Source of the DNA: Benincasa hispida
Taxonomy: Eukaryota > Streptophyta > Magnoliopsida > Cucurbitales > Cucurbitaceae
Direction of reading: 5' to 3'
NCBI RefSeq assembly: GCF_009727055.1
Contig: NC_052357.1
Coordinates: 13,875,335-13,939,334, forward strand
DNA: 64,000 nucleotides
The notes beneath the pieces are model-generated. The model was not told the DNA's origin. It saw only the letters and a program-made list of their open reading frames with translations, and did not search any database. Every line of letters starts with the position of its first letter. Position 1 is the stretch's first letter. The position numbers were made by a program, and so were the translations under genes. Of the stretch, positions 34,321 to 47,689 are shown in pieces.

Positions 34321-34536
34321 AAAGGATAGAGGAAACCAGAAGTCTAGAAAGCAATTTCAAAGACGAGAATAAACTACTTCTACTTGATGTAAATGTATTG
34401 GCAAGATAGGCAAACCAGACAACAGATAGGCAAGATCATTAAAATAACAGGTTTAAGAAGCTGAAAGTGTTTCAAAATCATGTATGTACTCATTTCAAAT
34501 ATTGGGTTATTATGAGAGCAAAATGGATAATATTTC

Positions 34537-35182
34537 TGAAGAAGTTTGACTCAAATACCTCAGATTCTTCAGTTTGTTTATAACTAACCTTTCTTTGTAA
34601 TGATTAGCTGGATATCATTATAAATACTACTGATTTCGAATTCAAAAATAGAGAGTTATCATCTTTTCTTAGTTTTCTTGCAAACTAAAATCTGTAAGCA
34701 ATCTTCAGTTAGTAAAAAGATTTCATATCTTCCCGTGGACATAGGCAACCTTGCCGAATCACGTAAATCACTGTGTCTCTTTCTTCTTCCTTATCTTTCT
34801 TGTTTCAATCGAGTAATACTTCGCTGCAAATCGGCACCAATTGTTTACATTACAAATCACATCGAGTATTAAGTTATCGAGTCAATCGTACATCGAATTA
34901 TTGCTATCGAGTAGGTCCGAGTACACCGGTTTCACCTTCGAGTTGCACCGAGCATCATACAAGAATTTTCGAGTATTAACTCTGTTATCATGGAGTTACA
35001 TCAAGGATTTAACGGAGACCAGTCAGACGAAGAAGAGAATTCTGATCGAGGATCGAGTAGCAAGGTGTCGAGCGTCGAGTTCCAGGTATCGAGGATTTGG
35101 CAGAATTGATTTGAGTCATTTCTTCATCTCTTCAATGGTGATCTTGAGTATTTGGGACTTGTAAAGGATCTTCAGCCCAACA
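34537..35182 (+). repeat. 5' LTR of the 5.4-kb Copia
   Basis: 646 bp. The second half repeats the word TCGAG many times (34860-35095). A TATA-like TTATAAATAC at 34618-34628 could be the LTR promoter. Confidence 0.9.
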
Positions 35183-35246
35183 ATTATTGGTATTGGAGCT
35201 TCAAGATTATTAAGAAATCAAGACTCGGTACTTGTTCAATTCAGAA

Positions 35247-38200
35247 ATGGCCGTTACAAGGTATGAGATCGATAAGTTTGATGGGAAAGGCAATTTTGGC
35301 CTTCACAAAGCCATTCTTGGACAGTAAAGAGCACACCCTTTTGGACCTATCAACACTGCCAACCACCATACCAGCACAAGAAAGAGAAGATATAGAGCTC
35401 ACAGCATATATGACTATGGTTCTGAATCTTAGTGACAGTATTCTAAGGCAAGTAATTGATCAAGACACAGCCTACAAGATGTGGGTCAAGCTAGAAGGTT
35501 TGTTTGCTACAAAGGATCTCCCTAACAAGATGTATCTAAGGGAGAAGTTCTTCACGTTCAAGATGGATTCTGCCAAGCCTCTTTCAAAAAATTTGGATGA
35601 ATTCAAGAGGATAGTCTCAGAGTTTAAGAGCCTTGGTGAGAAAATTGGCGAACGAGAATGTGGCTTTTGTTCTATTAAACTCTCTACCCGAAGCCTATAA
35701 AGAGGTGAAGAATGCTCTGAAGTATGGAAGAGAATCAGTCACAACTGATGCCATCATCTTAGCATTAAGAACAAGAGAGCTAGGACTTCAGTCAGTCAAG
35801 AAGGAGCAACCTAATGCAGAGGGGTTGTTTACCAAGGGGAAAAACAAGTAGAACCAGTCTAAGGGGAACAAAAACCAGTCAGGTGAAGAGCACAAGCCAA
35901 AGACTAAGTTGAGATGCAATTACTGCAAGAAGAAAGATCACCTAATGAGAGATTGCTACAATTTGAAAAGGAAAAACTAAAAAAAAAAGAGAAGGATAAG
36001 AAGGGGAAACAACCAGAAGCATCTGTAGTTGAAGGTTTCTACTTTTACTCTGATGCCTTAGCCTCCACAAGAAATCAAACCAACCAAATCAGTCCTCTTG
36101 GGAAGCATGATTGGGTGCTAGACTTCCGATGCACCTATCACATGACACCTTTCAGACCTTGGTTTAATACTTACAAGAAAATAGATGGAGAATCAGTGTA
36201 CATGGGCAACAATAAAGCTTGCAAGATAAAGGGGGTTGGTTCAGTATCCTTGAAGCTAAAGGATGGATCAATCAAGCTTCTAAGAAATGTTAGACATGTA
36301 CCTTTGCTCAAGAGAAACTTGATATCACTAGGCATGTTGGACTCCATTGGGTGTGAATGTAGAGGAAAAGGTGGAGTACTTGAAGTGATCAAGGATTCCA
36401 AAGTTGTGTTGGTTGGTGAGAAGGTTAATGACCTTTACATTGTGAGGGGAGTAGAGATGATGACAAGTGCCTACACAGCTTCAACATCAAACTTGACAGA
36501 GGTTGACCTGTGGCATAAAAGACTCTCCCATATTAGTGAGAAAGGGATGCAAGCTCTGTCCAAGCAAGGAATCCTTCCAATGGTATCAGTGAGCCCTTTC
36601 CTTTTGTGAGAATTGCATTTTAGGTAAAGCAACCAGGTAAAGCTTCACAAAATCTCAGCACACTACCAAAGAAGTATTGGACTATGTTCATTCTGACCTA
36701 TGGGGACCATCTCCTATACTAAGCCTTAGTGGCTCAAGGTATTTTCTAACCTTTAATGATGATTTTTCTAGTAAAAGCTGGATATATTTTCTTAAAACTA
36801 AGGACCAAGTATTTGGGAAGTTTAAAGAATGGAAAGCCATGATAGAAAATCAAACATCTAAAAGATCAAAATATTTTAGAACCGATAATGGGCTTGAATT
36901 TTGCAATGAACACTTTGATAAATTTCGTAGTGAGAATGGTATAACTAGACATAGAATAGTGATATACACCTCAACAAAATGGGGTTGCTGAGAGGTAAAT
37001 AGAACCACAACGGAAAGGGTTAGATGTTTGCTTTCTGATGCTATTTTAGGGGAAAGTTTTTGGGTAGAAGCTGCTTCCTATACCGTGTATACCTCAAATA
37101 GGTGCCCTCACACATCTTTAGATTTGCTTACACCTGAGGAAAAGTGGACTAAACATCCCCCTAACCTAGATAACCTCAAGGTCTTTGGTTGTGTAGGGTT
37201 TGTACACCAAAATAAGGGAAAGTTAAAGGCCAGAGCAGTCAAGTATATATTTATAGGCTTTACAGAGAGTGTCAAGGGGTTCAAAATGTGGCATCCTATT
37301 GAGAGGAAGTTCCTAGTGAGCAGAGACATTAACTTTAAGGAAAAGAAGATGTTTATACAAAAGGAGAAAAAGGTAGAGGATGAAGGAGAGTTATCCAGTA
37401 CCAGTTTTGAGGTAGAGTTACCATCCGAGCAGCCAAATGAGTCTAGCCAACCTAGTAACACAGGAGAAATAGAGGGAAATGTAGAGGAACACGAGGAGAC
37501 AACATGTGAACAACCTGATTTAAGTTAATATGTCTTAGCTAGGGATAGATAAAGAAGAACTATCACACCTTCCGCTAGATATACTGAAATGAATTACATG
37601 AATCTGGTTTTAAATGTTGTAGTAGCTTCTACTAGCCAAGAACCAACTACCTTTGAGGAAGCAACAAATTATGCTAATGCAAGATGTTGGATTGAGGCAA
37701 TGAATGGGGAGATGTATTCACTAAAAGTGAATGACTCTTGGTCCTTTGTTCCTCTACCAAAAGGGTATAAACTTGTTACTTCTAAATGGATTTTTAAACT
37801 TAAAGAAGGAGCATCATGTGATCAAAAGTCTAGGTTTAAAGCTAGATTGGTTGCTAAGGGGTTCACTCAAAGGGAATGTATAAACTATGCTGAGATTTTA
37901 TCTCCTGTTTTAAAACAAACTTCAATAAAATTTCTTCTATCCTTAGTTGCTCAAAATAATCTAGAATTGTATCAACTAGATGTCAAAACTGCTTTTCTTC
38001 ATGGACATCTAAATGAGACAATCTATATGATGCAACCTAAAGGATTTAAAACTAAAGGAAAAGAAAATCTCTTTTGCTTACTCAATAAGTCTATATATGG
38101 GTTAAAACAGTCACCTAGATGCTGGTATAAAAGATTCAATGACTATATTTCTAGCATTGGGTTCAAAAGAAGCTCATTTAACATATGTGCTTATGTAATC

Positions 38201-39190
38201 ACAAGTTCTTACAAGGACAAAGTTTACCTACTCATATATGTAGATGACAGACTGCTGGCAGGTAGGTCTAAAGAAGATCTAACTCATATTAAAAACCGCT
38301 TAAAAAGAAAGTTTGATATGAAGGACTTAGGAGAAGCAAGCAAGGTCCTAGGAATAGAGATCCATAGGAACAAAGAGGAGTCTATTCTAAGCATCAGTCA
38401 GTCCAACTATTGTGAGAAAATCCTTAAAAGGTTCAATATGATTGATGCCAAACTTGTGACTTTACCCATTGCCCAATACTTTAAGCTTTCCTTAGCTAAC
38501 TCTCCTTAGGATTCTGACCAAGAACACCTGAAATATATAGTTGTCGTACCCTATAGTTAAACTGTTGGAAGCCTTATGTATTTAATGATTTCTACTAGAC
38601 CTGATCTCTCATATTCAGCAAACTTCATTAGTAGATATATGTCTAATCTTGGTAAGAGACACTGAGAGGTTACTAAATGGATCCTAAGGTATCTAGTTTG
38701 GTCTAAAAACATTAAGTTAGTCTATCAAAGGTCAGCTGAACCAAAACTAGAGCTTTATGGATATGTTGATGCTGACTATGCTGGTGATTTAGACAAAATG
38801 AGATCCTTAACAGGCTACCTTTTCTTGTTTGGTCCTAATCTAGTCAGCTGGAAAGCATCTCTTCAACCTATAGTAGACCTATCTACAACTGAAGTTGAAT
38901 ATATGGCTCTAACTGAAGCAATCAAAGAGGCTTTGTGACTCAAGGGACTGCTGAAAGACTTTGGAATATATCAAACAACAGTAAAACTCTACTGTGGTAA
39001 TCAAAGTGCTATCCTTTGTCCCGAAATCCACAATTTCATACTAGAATAAAGCATATTGATATTAAATATCACTCATTAGAGATAAAATTGAGACAGAGGA
39101 GATAAAAATCTTAAAAGTCCATACTTCTGATAATGCAGCTGATATGCTAACTAAACCTGTTATAAAGCTTAAATTGTTTAAATGTTTAGA
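35247..39190 (+). pseudogene. Copia gag-pol of the 5.4-kb element, broken
   Basis: Gag starts MAVTRYEIDKFDGKGNFG at 35247 and shifts frame shortly after; the main gag frame is open to about 35700, then continues in another frame (35633-35850). The zinc knuckle CNYCKKKDHLMRDC is complete at about 35915-35956. The protease motif reads LDFRCTYHM, so two of the three D-S-G residues are changed. GAG-pre-integrase has LWHKRLSHIS. Integrase shows VHSDLWGP and RTDNGLEF, with a stop near 36990. Reverse transcriptase is one long open frame at 37589-38509 with FKARLVAKGFTQ, LDVKTAFLHG and LIYVDD intact. RNase H (38755-38935: DADYAGD, VSWKAS, TEVEYMAL) has stops on both sides. RT looks best preserved, but the polyprotein as a whole cannot be made. 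Confidence 0.88.
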
Positions 39191-39287
39191 ACAGGTTGGT
39201 TTTGAGCTTCCATACACAGGGTAGACAAATCAGTCAGAACCAAGAAGATCATGAAGATTGCAGGCATTGAAGTCAAGGTGGAGAATT

Positions 39288-39955
39288 TGAAGAAGTTTGA
39301 CTCAAATACTCCAGATTCTTTAGTTTGTTTATAACAAACCTTTTTTTTTTGTAACAATCAGCTGGTATATCATTATAAATACCATTGATTTCAAATTAAA
39401 AAATAGAGAGTTATCATCTTTTCTTAGTTTTCTTGCAAATTAAAATCTGTAAGCAATCTTCAATTAGTAAAAAGATTTCAGATCTTCCCGTGGACGTAGA
39501 TAACCTTGCCAAACTACGTAAATTACTATGTCTCTTTCTTCTTCCTTATCTTTCTTGTTTCAATCGAGTAATACTTCATTGCAAATCATGTGCCAATCAT
39601 TTACATTAATTGCGTCGAGTATCAAGTTATCAAGTCAATCGTGCATCAAATTATTGCTATCGAGTAGGTCCGAGTATACTGTTTTCATTTTCGAGTTGCA
39701 CCAAGCATCGTTCAAGAATCGTCGAGTATGATCGAGTATGGTCGAGTATTAACTCTGTTATCATTGAGTTGCATCGAGGATTTAGCAGAGACCAGTCAGA
39801 CAAAGAAGGGAATTATAATCGAGGATCGAGTAGAAAGGTGTCGAGCGTCGAGTTTCGGGTATTGAGGATTTGGCAGAATTGATTTGAGTCATTTCTTCAT
39901 CTCTTCAACGGTGATCTTGAGTATTTGGGACTTTTAAAGGGTCTTTAGCCTAACA
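39288..39955 (+). repeat. 3' LTR of the 5.4-kb Copia
   Basis: 668 bp, 22 bp longer than the 5' LTR. Part of the difference is extra copies of GATCGAGTATG near 39722-39750. Confidence 0.9.
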
Positions 39956-40026
39956 ATTTCTTTCTCTTAAGGCAGACATTCTCCACCCTTGAATTTCAAT
40001 TTTTATTAAAGAAAGAAAAGGTCAAG

Positions 40027-40278
40027 GGGCTGTTTGGAGGCTTGTAATGGAATGAGTTTGGATTGTAATGTAATCCAAAATCCATGTTTGGATTGAGCGT
40101 TTTGAGGTTCAATTTGTAATATTAAACTCATTCCATTCCAATAGTTCTTAACCCAACCCACCTTCCCACCGTTTTCACATTTCATAATCCCATCTTCGTT
40201 ATGCTATTGGCCTCACACATTCCAACACTCCTCTGATTTTCAGTAATCCTAATTATATTCTAGCTTCCCAAACAACCC
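40027..40278 (+). mobile_element. Harbinger-like MITE, 252 bp (copy c)
   Basis: Terminal repeats GGGCTGTTTGGAGGC and GCTTCCCAAACAACCC. It has the same length and interior as the copy at 33046-33297. No clean target duplication is visible. Confidence 0.8.
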
Positions 40279-42632
40279 TTAAAGTTCCGCCAAATAATTA
40301 TACAGTATTCACAGAACTCAAGCTAGAGACAAAATATAAAATATAAAAAAATTAATTACAACTTAAGAAGCACAAACACTTTAGTTCTCTAATGTGTCTA
40401 TATCTAATACTTGGACAAATTTAACACTTGTTGGACACTAATAAGACATTTGTTCGCACAATAGATATGTGTTTGGCATGAGTTGTACAAAGTGAATATG
40501 AGTTCAACATCAGTCAACATATTAAACATTTGTTAAGTATACTAAAGAGACACTAACAACAATATAGGTGAAAAAGAATATATTTTGAGGATGAAATACC
40601 ACCAAACCTATTTTTCTAAGCGTGTAATACAAAAGTTCATTGACTTTAAAATTCCTTCTTGTATAAAAATGAAATCATTTTTCTAAATGTATATTTAATA
40701 TATAAGTACTTGTCTCTGTTTCAAAAAATATACGTGTACTTGACATGTTTGTGTCATAGTTTTTTTTCCCAAAATGTAGTGTCATCTCGTTACCGTAATA
40801 TACTTCTTAGTTTGCACGTTAATCATAAAAAAAGAAAGAAGCGACACAATGGTTTGAGAAACATGTCTAATTCCCTAATTCTGCTATAATCTCTTGCTAG
40901 AATCACCTATCCTCATGTTCTTTATTCATATTCAAATTCTAAATAGTGAGTTATATTTAATTATTAGTTCGCCCTTTATTAGAAATAACATGGTACATGT
41001 AAGATTGAATTTGATTGACTTAAGAATGGACATATATTTGGTAGTGAGTTGTTTTAGTTAAATTGTGGAAATTGAGAAGGGATCGAGATAACTTGTACGC
41101 TGAATCCTATGAGCCGATTGGTAATTGGGAGGTTGGGATTTCTAAAAAAATCTTAAATGAGGTTTAGACTCCCTCAAACGAGTTTATTATCCCTTTTATA
41201 TACTTTTATGTTGCACTTTTGAAATCGGTCCGTAACATTTGATATCGGAGCTAGTTTGTGAAGGAGAATTTCATAATTATGTTAAAGATCCTTAGAGAAT
41301 TTTACGATCATAACTTCAGGACTAAAGTCAGTCCACATCAAAGTGAAAATTAATGAATGGAATGCAACTAAAAAGAAACATGTATCAAATATCACCAAGC
41401 ACTGACATTCCAAGTCCAATGGTAGCATCCCTTTCAAGATTTAGGTGACTCACCCAATCTTATACCTCACATCCACCTCTTATTCAAATGATTGGAAAAC
41501 TAATATCTAATCCTTACTGAATCTACACCAGACTTGGGATGTCGAAGAATTGCTTTTATGATCAACCATCGGGTCATCAGGGGCTTTAATATACAATGTA
41601 TTCTCCTAACAATGTTATTAATAGCACCATTTTTAGAGATGTGATTTCCTTGATTACTTAAGAATTGGGGACAAGGTAATATTTTATCAGATATTTCTAT
41701 CAAAATTTTCGTAAAAATGAGACCTCAATATTTCCATCGACATTGATATTTTGAAACTTAGATAAATTGGACATGATATGAACCGTAGATATATTGGATC
41801 GGATTGGATGACTTTTTCTTGATCAAACTTGCCCCTCCTCTCCTTTCCCTCTATCACGCTTTTTTTATATTGGTGCATTTTAAAAAAAAATTCAATCTTT
41901 TTTTTTTTTTTTGATAAAAATATATTTTTAGTCTGTAATTAGTACCTAAGGTTTTAAATTGGCCATATTAATGCTCATGTTTTAAAAAATGGATTTAAAT
42001 GGTCACTCGTTTATATTTCTTATTTACTAAAATTCACTTTAATTATTTTCATTATGATTTGACATTTATAAATTAAAAAAATAATAAAAATAGAAAACTC
42101 TCCCATCTCCACCGCTTCCTCTCTCTTCCCTCTTCATCTTCCTCCCCTTCTCTTCTCCACCACTATTCCAATGGGTAAGATCCGGTGGCTGCCACTTACT
42201 GAATTGGGCGATGATTTACCCGAGATTCTGAGGTTCACGTCGGTGCAGGGCCAGACTGCGACGGCGTTTGATGAAAGACTCAAAAGTTCACTAGCATAAA
42301 CCCCATCTCGATCAAACTGAATTCAAGAACACCAGCGAGTATTTTGGAACAATGATTATGGAACACGATGAAATTTGGATATGGTTCAAAGTTCGATCAT
42401 ACAAAAAAAAATAAAATAAAATAAAAAATACTCGACAACATTGCATGGATACAACAATTGGTTATTCCAAAAGGATAAAAAATCGATTATGAGAAGCATT
42501 GGCATGGAAGAGGAAGTGGAAGAGAGATAAAAATCGATTTCGTTTATGTATTGGAAATTCCCTCTTCCTCTCAATCCATCGAAATGCCAACTAGAAATGG
42601 AGTTGGTGATCATGATTAATTGATTATATTAA
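40279..42632. other. AT-rich intergenic stretch, no gene seen
   Basis: No open frame has a recognisable family. A retroelement-like scrap with TTTGATATCGGAGC occurs at about 41239-41252. A short GC-richer patch at 42172-42298 contains a 42-codon ATG frame starting MGKIRWLPLTELGDD, with no splice structure and no known match from memory. Confidence 0.45.
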
Positions 42633-42975
42633 TGTTAGTATTATTATAAATATCATATAAAATAGATGTTCATTAGATGTTCATGTATAGTGTTTATTGA
42701 CCATATGTCATGCTCCATTTTTCAAAGTATATCCATGTGTCTTGTAATCCACCTCCTATTTGATAAATTGCCTATAAATATGGCTTTTGGTGGGTTTTGT
42801 CCATATAAATTGGAGAAAGCAGAAAAATTTGAGTATTTTCTCATTTGTTATTTTGTTAATTTAATTTAATTTAATTTATTTATATATTATGTTTTATTTA
42901 TTTTAATATTTATTTATTTTAATATTATATTTTATTATTACGATTTGTGTTCGTGCTCCTCAAATTCACAATACA
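42633..42975 (+). repeat. 5' LTR of the decayed Copia
   Basis: About 343 bp, with TATAAATATGG (42772-42782) as a possible LTR promoter and a long AATTTAATTT/ATTTATTTTAAT stretch towards its end. Confidence 0.7.
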
Positions 42976-43129
42976 TTATCAGCACGAGCTCAGTCATTTT
43001 TCCCGCTAAAGGTAGGTCCTAAAGGTATGTCGGTTTTTTCCTTTATAATTAATAAATTTAATGTTATTTTGCATATTCAATATCTATTAAATTTCTAACA
43101 TAAGTACAATATTTTATGATAGTGCTACC

Positions 43130-46100
43130 ATGACAAATATCACAAATTAGAATTTTTCGCCCTTGATATTAACGACAATAATTATTTTTCATGGGTACTT
43201 GATGCTGAAATCCACTGAGATGCTATGAATCTTGGGGAGACTATTAAAGAAGAAAATATGACATCTAGTCAGGATAAAGCAAAACTATGATTTTCCTTCG
43301 TCATCATCTTCACGAGGGATTGGAAATGGAGTATCTTACAATAAAAGATCCCCATATCTTGTGGAAAAATTTGAAAGAGAAGTATGATCATAAAAAAATA
43401 GTCTACAAGATTTCAAATCAGTAAGTGATTACAACTTCACATTATTTAAAATCAGTTCGAAATTGTTGTTATGCGGAGAGAAAATTACTGATGCTGATAT
43501 ATTAGAGAAGACATTTTCTACATTTCATGTCTCGAATATACTATTGCATTAGCACTATCAAGCGAAAGGTTTTAAACAGTATTCTGAATTAGTTTCATGT
43601 CTTCTCGTGGCCAAACAAAATAACGAGTTATTAATGAAAAATCAAGAATCTCGACCAACAGGAACAACACCATTCCCTGAAGTGCATGCCATGAATGTTA
43701 ATAATCTTAGTCGAGGTCGTGGTCATGGTCGTGATCGAGGTCATGACCATGGTAGAGGAAGAAATAATTATTATTTTCATGGTAGTCGCTCTAATCATTC
43801 AAATTTCAAAAGAACCATGCAAAATGATGATCACAAAGGAAAAACTCCATAAGATAAGAGTTCAAAGAGTGTTGAAAATAAATGTTTCCAATGCCGAATG
43901 GCTGGACATTAGTCACGTACCTGTCGTATGTCAAAACATTTATTGATCTCTATCAAGCCCCCTGAAGGAAAAAGGGAAAAATGTGGAAGCAAATTTTGCA
44001 TACCAGAATAAAGATATATTTGACCCATCGCATATGACAAATTTGGATGTGGTAGACTTTTTTGAATCTCTTAAAGAGAAGATTGACTAGTTGATGGAAC
44101 ATCAAGTGTTTCTTTTGATTTTGAGAATATCTAAACTTAATGTTTTTTTTTAGATTTATCTTTATGTTTTTTTAAAAGTAACTTTTGTATATTTCAAGTG
44201 TTATTTTTCTTATTATAATTATTTTCTTTAATGAAGAAACCTGGGTCATTTTCATATATTGGGTGACTAAAAAAAGAGTAAAGAAGATCTACGTCTGATA
44301 GACAGTGCAACTACACATACAATACTTACAAGTAAAAAATATTTTTCCAAACTGACAATGCTGAAAGCAAAAGTCAATACGATATTAGGTTCTGCAAACC
44401 TGATCAAGGGTTTTGGAAAATCATATATTACTTTTCCTAGAGGAACAAGATTTACAATCGATAATACATTGTTCTCTAGTCAATCAAAGAGAAATCTTCT
44501 AAGATTTAAAGATTTACGTTGCAATGGTTATCATATCGCGACTGATAGTAAGAATACTGTAGAATATCTATATATCATATCCACAGTTTCAAATGAAAAA
44601 CGTATATTGGAAAAGTTATCTGTTTTATCTTCTGGATTATATTATACTCATATACGAGTAATTGAAACATATGCAACAATGAACTTGAAGTTCATGAATC
44701 TAGACATATTTACAATTTAGCATGACCGATTGTGTCATCTAGGATCTATAATGATGAGAAGCATTATTGAGTATTCAAATGGACATCCATTGAAGAGCCA
44801 AAAGATTCTTCAATCTAATGAATTATCATGTGATGCTTGCTCTCAAGAAAAATTGATAATAGACCATTACCAGCTAAAGTGGGGACTGAATCACCAGCAT
44901 TTTTAGAACGAATCCATGGTGATATATGTGGATCTATTAACCCACCAAGTGGACCATTTAGATATTTTATGATATTAATAGATGCATCTAGTAGATGGTC
45001 ACACGTGTGCTTATTATCAAATCGAAAAATCTTGCATTTGCAAGATTACTTACTCAAATAATTAAGTTAAGAGCACAATTTCCTAATTATACAATTAAGA
45101 CCATTTGTCTTGATAATGCTGGTGAATTTACATCCCAAGCTTTTGATAATTATTGTATGTCAGTAGGATAAGTGTTGAACATCTTGTAGCTCATGTTCAT
45201 ACACAAAATGGTTTGGAATAATCATTTATAAAACGTTTGAAATTAATTGTAAGACCATTACTTATAGGAGCTAAACTTCCTTCATTTGTATGGGGACATG
45301 CTATTTTGCATGGAATGTCACTTGTATGCATTAGGCAAGTAGCTTATCATAAATACTCGCCATTACAATTAGCTTATGGTCATGAGCCAAATATTTCTCA
45401 TCTGAGAATTTTGGATATGCAGTATATGTTCCAATTGCTCTACCACAATGCACTAAGATGGGTCCTCAAAGGAGATTGGGAATATATGTTGAATATGATT
45501 CTCCTTCAATTATTAAATATCTTAAACTCCTAACGGGTGATGTATTTACTGCACGATTTGATGATTGTCATTTTAATGAGACAAAATTTCCAACATTGAG
45601 GGGAGAAATTAAGAAATTGAAAAAAGAAATTACATAGAATGCATCGTTATGTCTCATTTATGAGTTTGGAACACGCCAGAAGCATGGTAGACCAGTGGGT
45701 TTCAAAGTTAAAAATCCTCAAAAACGAAAATTAATTAATTGTGAAAAAGACTTGGTTGAGGATGTAAATATCCATGAAGAAACCCTCGACATGACTAGTA
45801 AGGAAGGTGAAAGACCTAAAGATAATAATGAGATTTTAATAAACTATGTCATGTCAAGAAAAAAATGGAATTGAACTAATGTAATTATTGACAATATTTT
45901 TGCATATAATGTTGCTCTTGATATTATATATGAAAATGAGGATCCTGAACCCAAATCTGTTGAAGAATGTCGACATAGAAAAGAGTGGCTTCGGTAGAAA
46001 GAAGCAATCGAGGAAAAATTAAACTCACTTTCAAAACGTCAGATTTTTGGACTAGTCTGAACACTAGAAGGTGTTAAACCTGTGGGATACAAATGGGTGT

Positions 46101-47560
46101 TTGTGAGGAAAAGAAATGAAAATAATGAAGTCACAAGATATAAAGCAAGACTAGTTCAAAAGTTTTTTCACAAAGATATGGTATTGATTTTGAGGAGACG
46201 TATTCTCTGATGATGGATGTAATTACATTAAGGTATTTAATTAGCTTGACTATATATGAAACTCTAGATATGAATCTTATGGATGTAGTTACAACATATT
46301 TATATGGATCTCTTGATAATGATATTTATATGAGAATCCAGAAGGATTTAAGGTACCTGAAACATATACATCAAATTCCCAGGAATAGTATTCAATAAAG
46401 TTATAGAGATCACTATATGGATTGAAACAATTAAGACGGATATGGTACAATCACCTGAGTGGATATTTATTGAAAGAAGGATATCAAAATAATCCAATAT
46501 GTCCTTGTGTTTTTATAAAGAAATCACATCAGGATTTGCTAATGTAACTGTATATATTGATGACTTGAATATAATTGGAACTCTTGAAGAGCTTTCAAAG
46601 GCAATGGAATATCTTAAGAAATAATTTGAGATGAAAGATCTCGAAAAAAAAAATTACCTTGGGTTGCAAATTGAGCATTTAACAGATGGATATTTATTCA
46701 TCAGTCAACTTATAAAGGAAAAATTTTGAAAAGATTTTATATGGACAAAGCACATCCATTAAATACTCCAATGGAAGTCCGTTCATTGGATATAAAGAAA
46801 GATATATTTCAACCTCAGGAAGATAATGAAGAACTTCTTGGTCCTGAAGTACCATATCTTCATGCAATTGGTGCACTTATGTATCTTACTAATAATACAA
46901 GACTAGATATTACATTTTTAGTAAATTTATTAGCAAGATATAGTTCTTCTCCAACAAAAAGACATTGGAATGGAATCAAGTGTATACTTTGTTACCTCCG
47001 AGGAACGATTGATATGGGTTTGTTTTATTTAAAGAAATCAATTTTGATCTAGTTGGTTATGCAGATTCTGGATATTTATCTGATCCACACAAAGCTAGAT
47101 CTCGAATAGGTTATCTGTTCACATATGAAGGAACTGCTATATCATAGCAATCGGTGAAACAGACCATAATGACCATTTCATCAAATCATACTGAAATTCT
47201 TGCAATTCACGAGGCTAGTCGAGAATGTGTATGACTAAGGTTAATGACTCAGCACATTCGTGAAATGTATGGCTTGTCTTCTAATAAAAATCTCTTAGCA
47301 ATATTATATGAAGACAACACAGCTTGTATAGCTCAAATCAAAGGAGATAGACCAAAGCATATTTCATCGAAGCTTTTTTACACTTGTGATCTTGAAGAAA
47401 ATGATGACATCATTATATAATAAATTTGTTCGAAGGATAACCTAACAGTTTTATTTACAAAGGCATTAGCAACCGTAACTTTTGAAAAAAATTGTGCACA
47501 ACATTGGAATGTGGCGACTTAGATATATATATATAATAGTATATATATATATATTAATGG
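43130..47560 (+). pseudogene. Copia gag-pol remnants with many stops and frameshifts
   Basis: Gag begins near 43131 (MTNITN, then FALDINDNNYFSW). An Arg/Gly/His-rich segment at 43700-43800 precedes the knuckle CFQCRMAGH-stop-SRTC (about 43882-43923). Protease-like DSATTHTIL is near 44302. Pre-integrase has HDRLCHLGS at 44722. Integrase is partly open at 44837-45061 (ERIHGDICGSI). Reverse transcriptase pieces are GYKWVFVRKR (46087), DVVTTYLYGSLDNDIYM (46283-46333) and VYIDDLNIIG (46551-46580). RNase H is GYADSGYLSD (47054) and YEDNTACIAQIKGDRPKH (47310-47362). Stops occur every few dozen codons. Confidence 0.82.
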
Positions 47561-47689
47561 GCATCTTAAAGGGGAGTATTATAGTAATTATAGAAAATAG
47601 ATGCCCATTAGACCTTATAATAATTATTTACAAAAGACTATTTTTCATCTAGAATATCAAAATATATCCACTAACATAAAGATAAGGAA

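Larger units (their letters stand above)
34537..39955 (+). mobile_element. 5.4-kb Ty1/Copia retrotransposon, full length but inactive (TSD ATTTC)
   Basis: LTRs 34537-35182 and 39288-39955 both start TGAAGAAGTTTGACTC; they end CAGCCCAACA and TAGCCTAACA. ATTTC flanks the element at 34532-34536 and 39956-39960. A tRNA-Met type primer binding site (TTGGTATTGGAGC) follows the left LTR, and a purine tract AAGGTGGAGAA precedes the right one. All Copia domains are present in the order gag, protease, integrase, RT, RNase H, but carry several stops and frameshifts. Confidence 0.93.
42633..47640 (+). mobile_element. Heavily decayed Copia retrotransposon (Retrofit/Ale-like)
   Basis: The left LTR (about 42633-42975) starts TGTTAGTATTATTATAAATA and ends ACAATACA, directly followed by the primer-binding-type sequence TTATCAGCACGAGCTCA. 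A purine tract AAAGGGGAG at 47568-47576 precedes the start of a right LTR (TATTATAGTAATTATAG), which degrades by about 47640. The domains between are in Copia order. No target duplication could be fixed because the right end is lost. It is the most mutated element in the window. Confidence 0.8.

Noticed and set aside
42172..42300. Short frame starting MGKIRWLPLTELGDD as a possible gene fragment
   Set aside because: Only 42 codons, no recognised family and no neighbouring exon; noted in the intergenic entry only.
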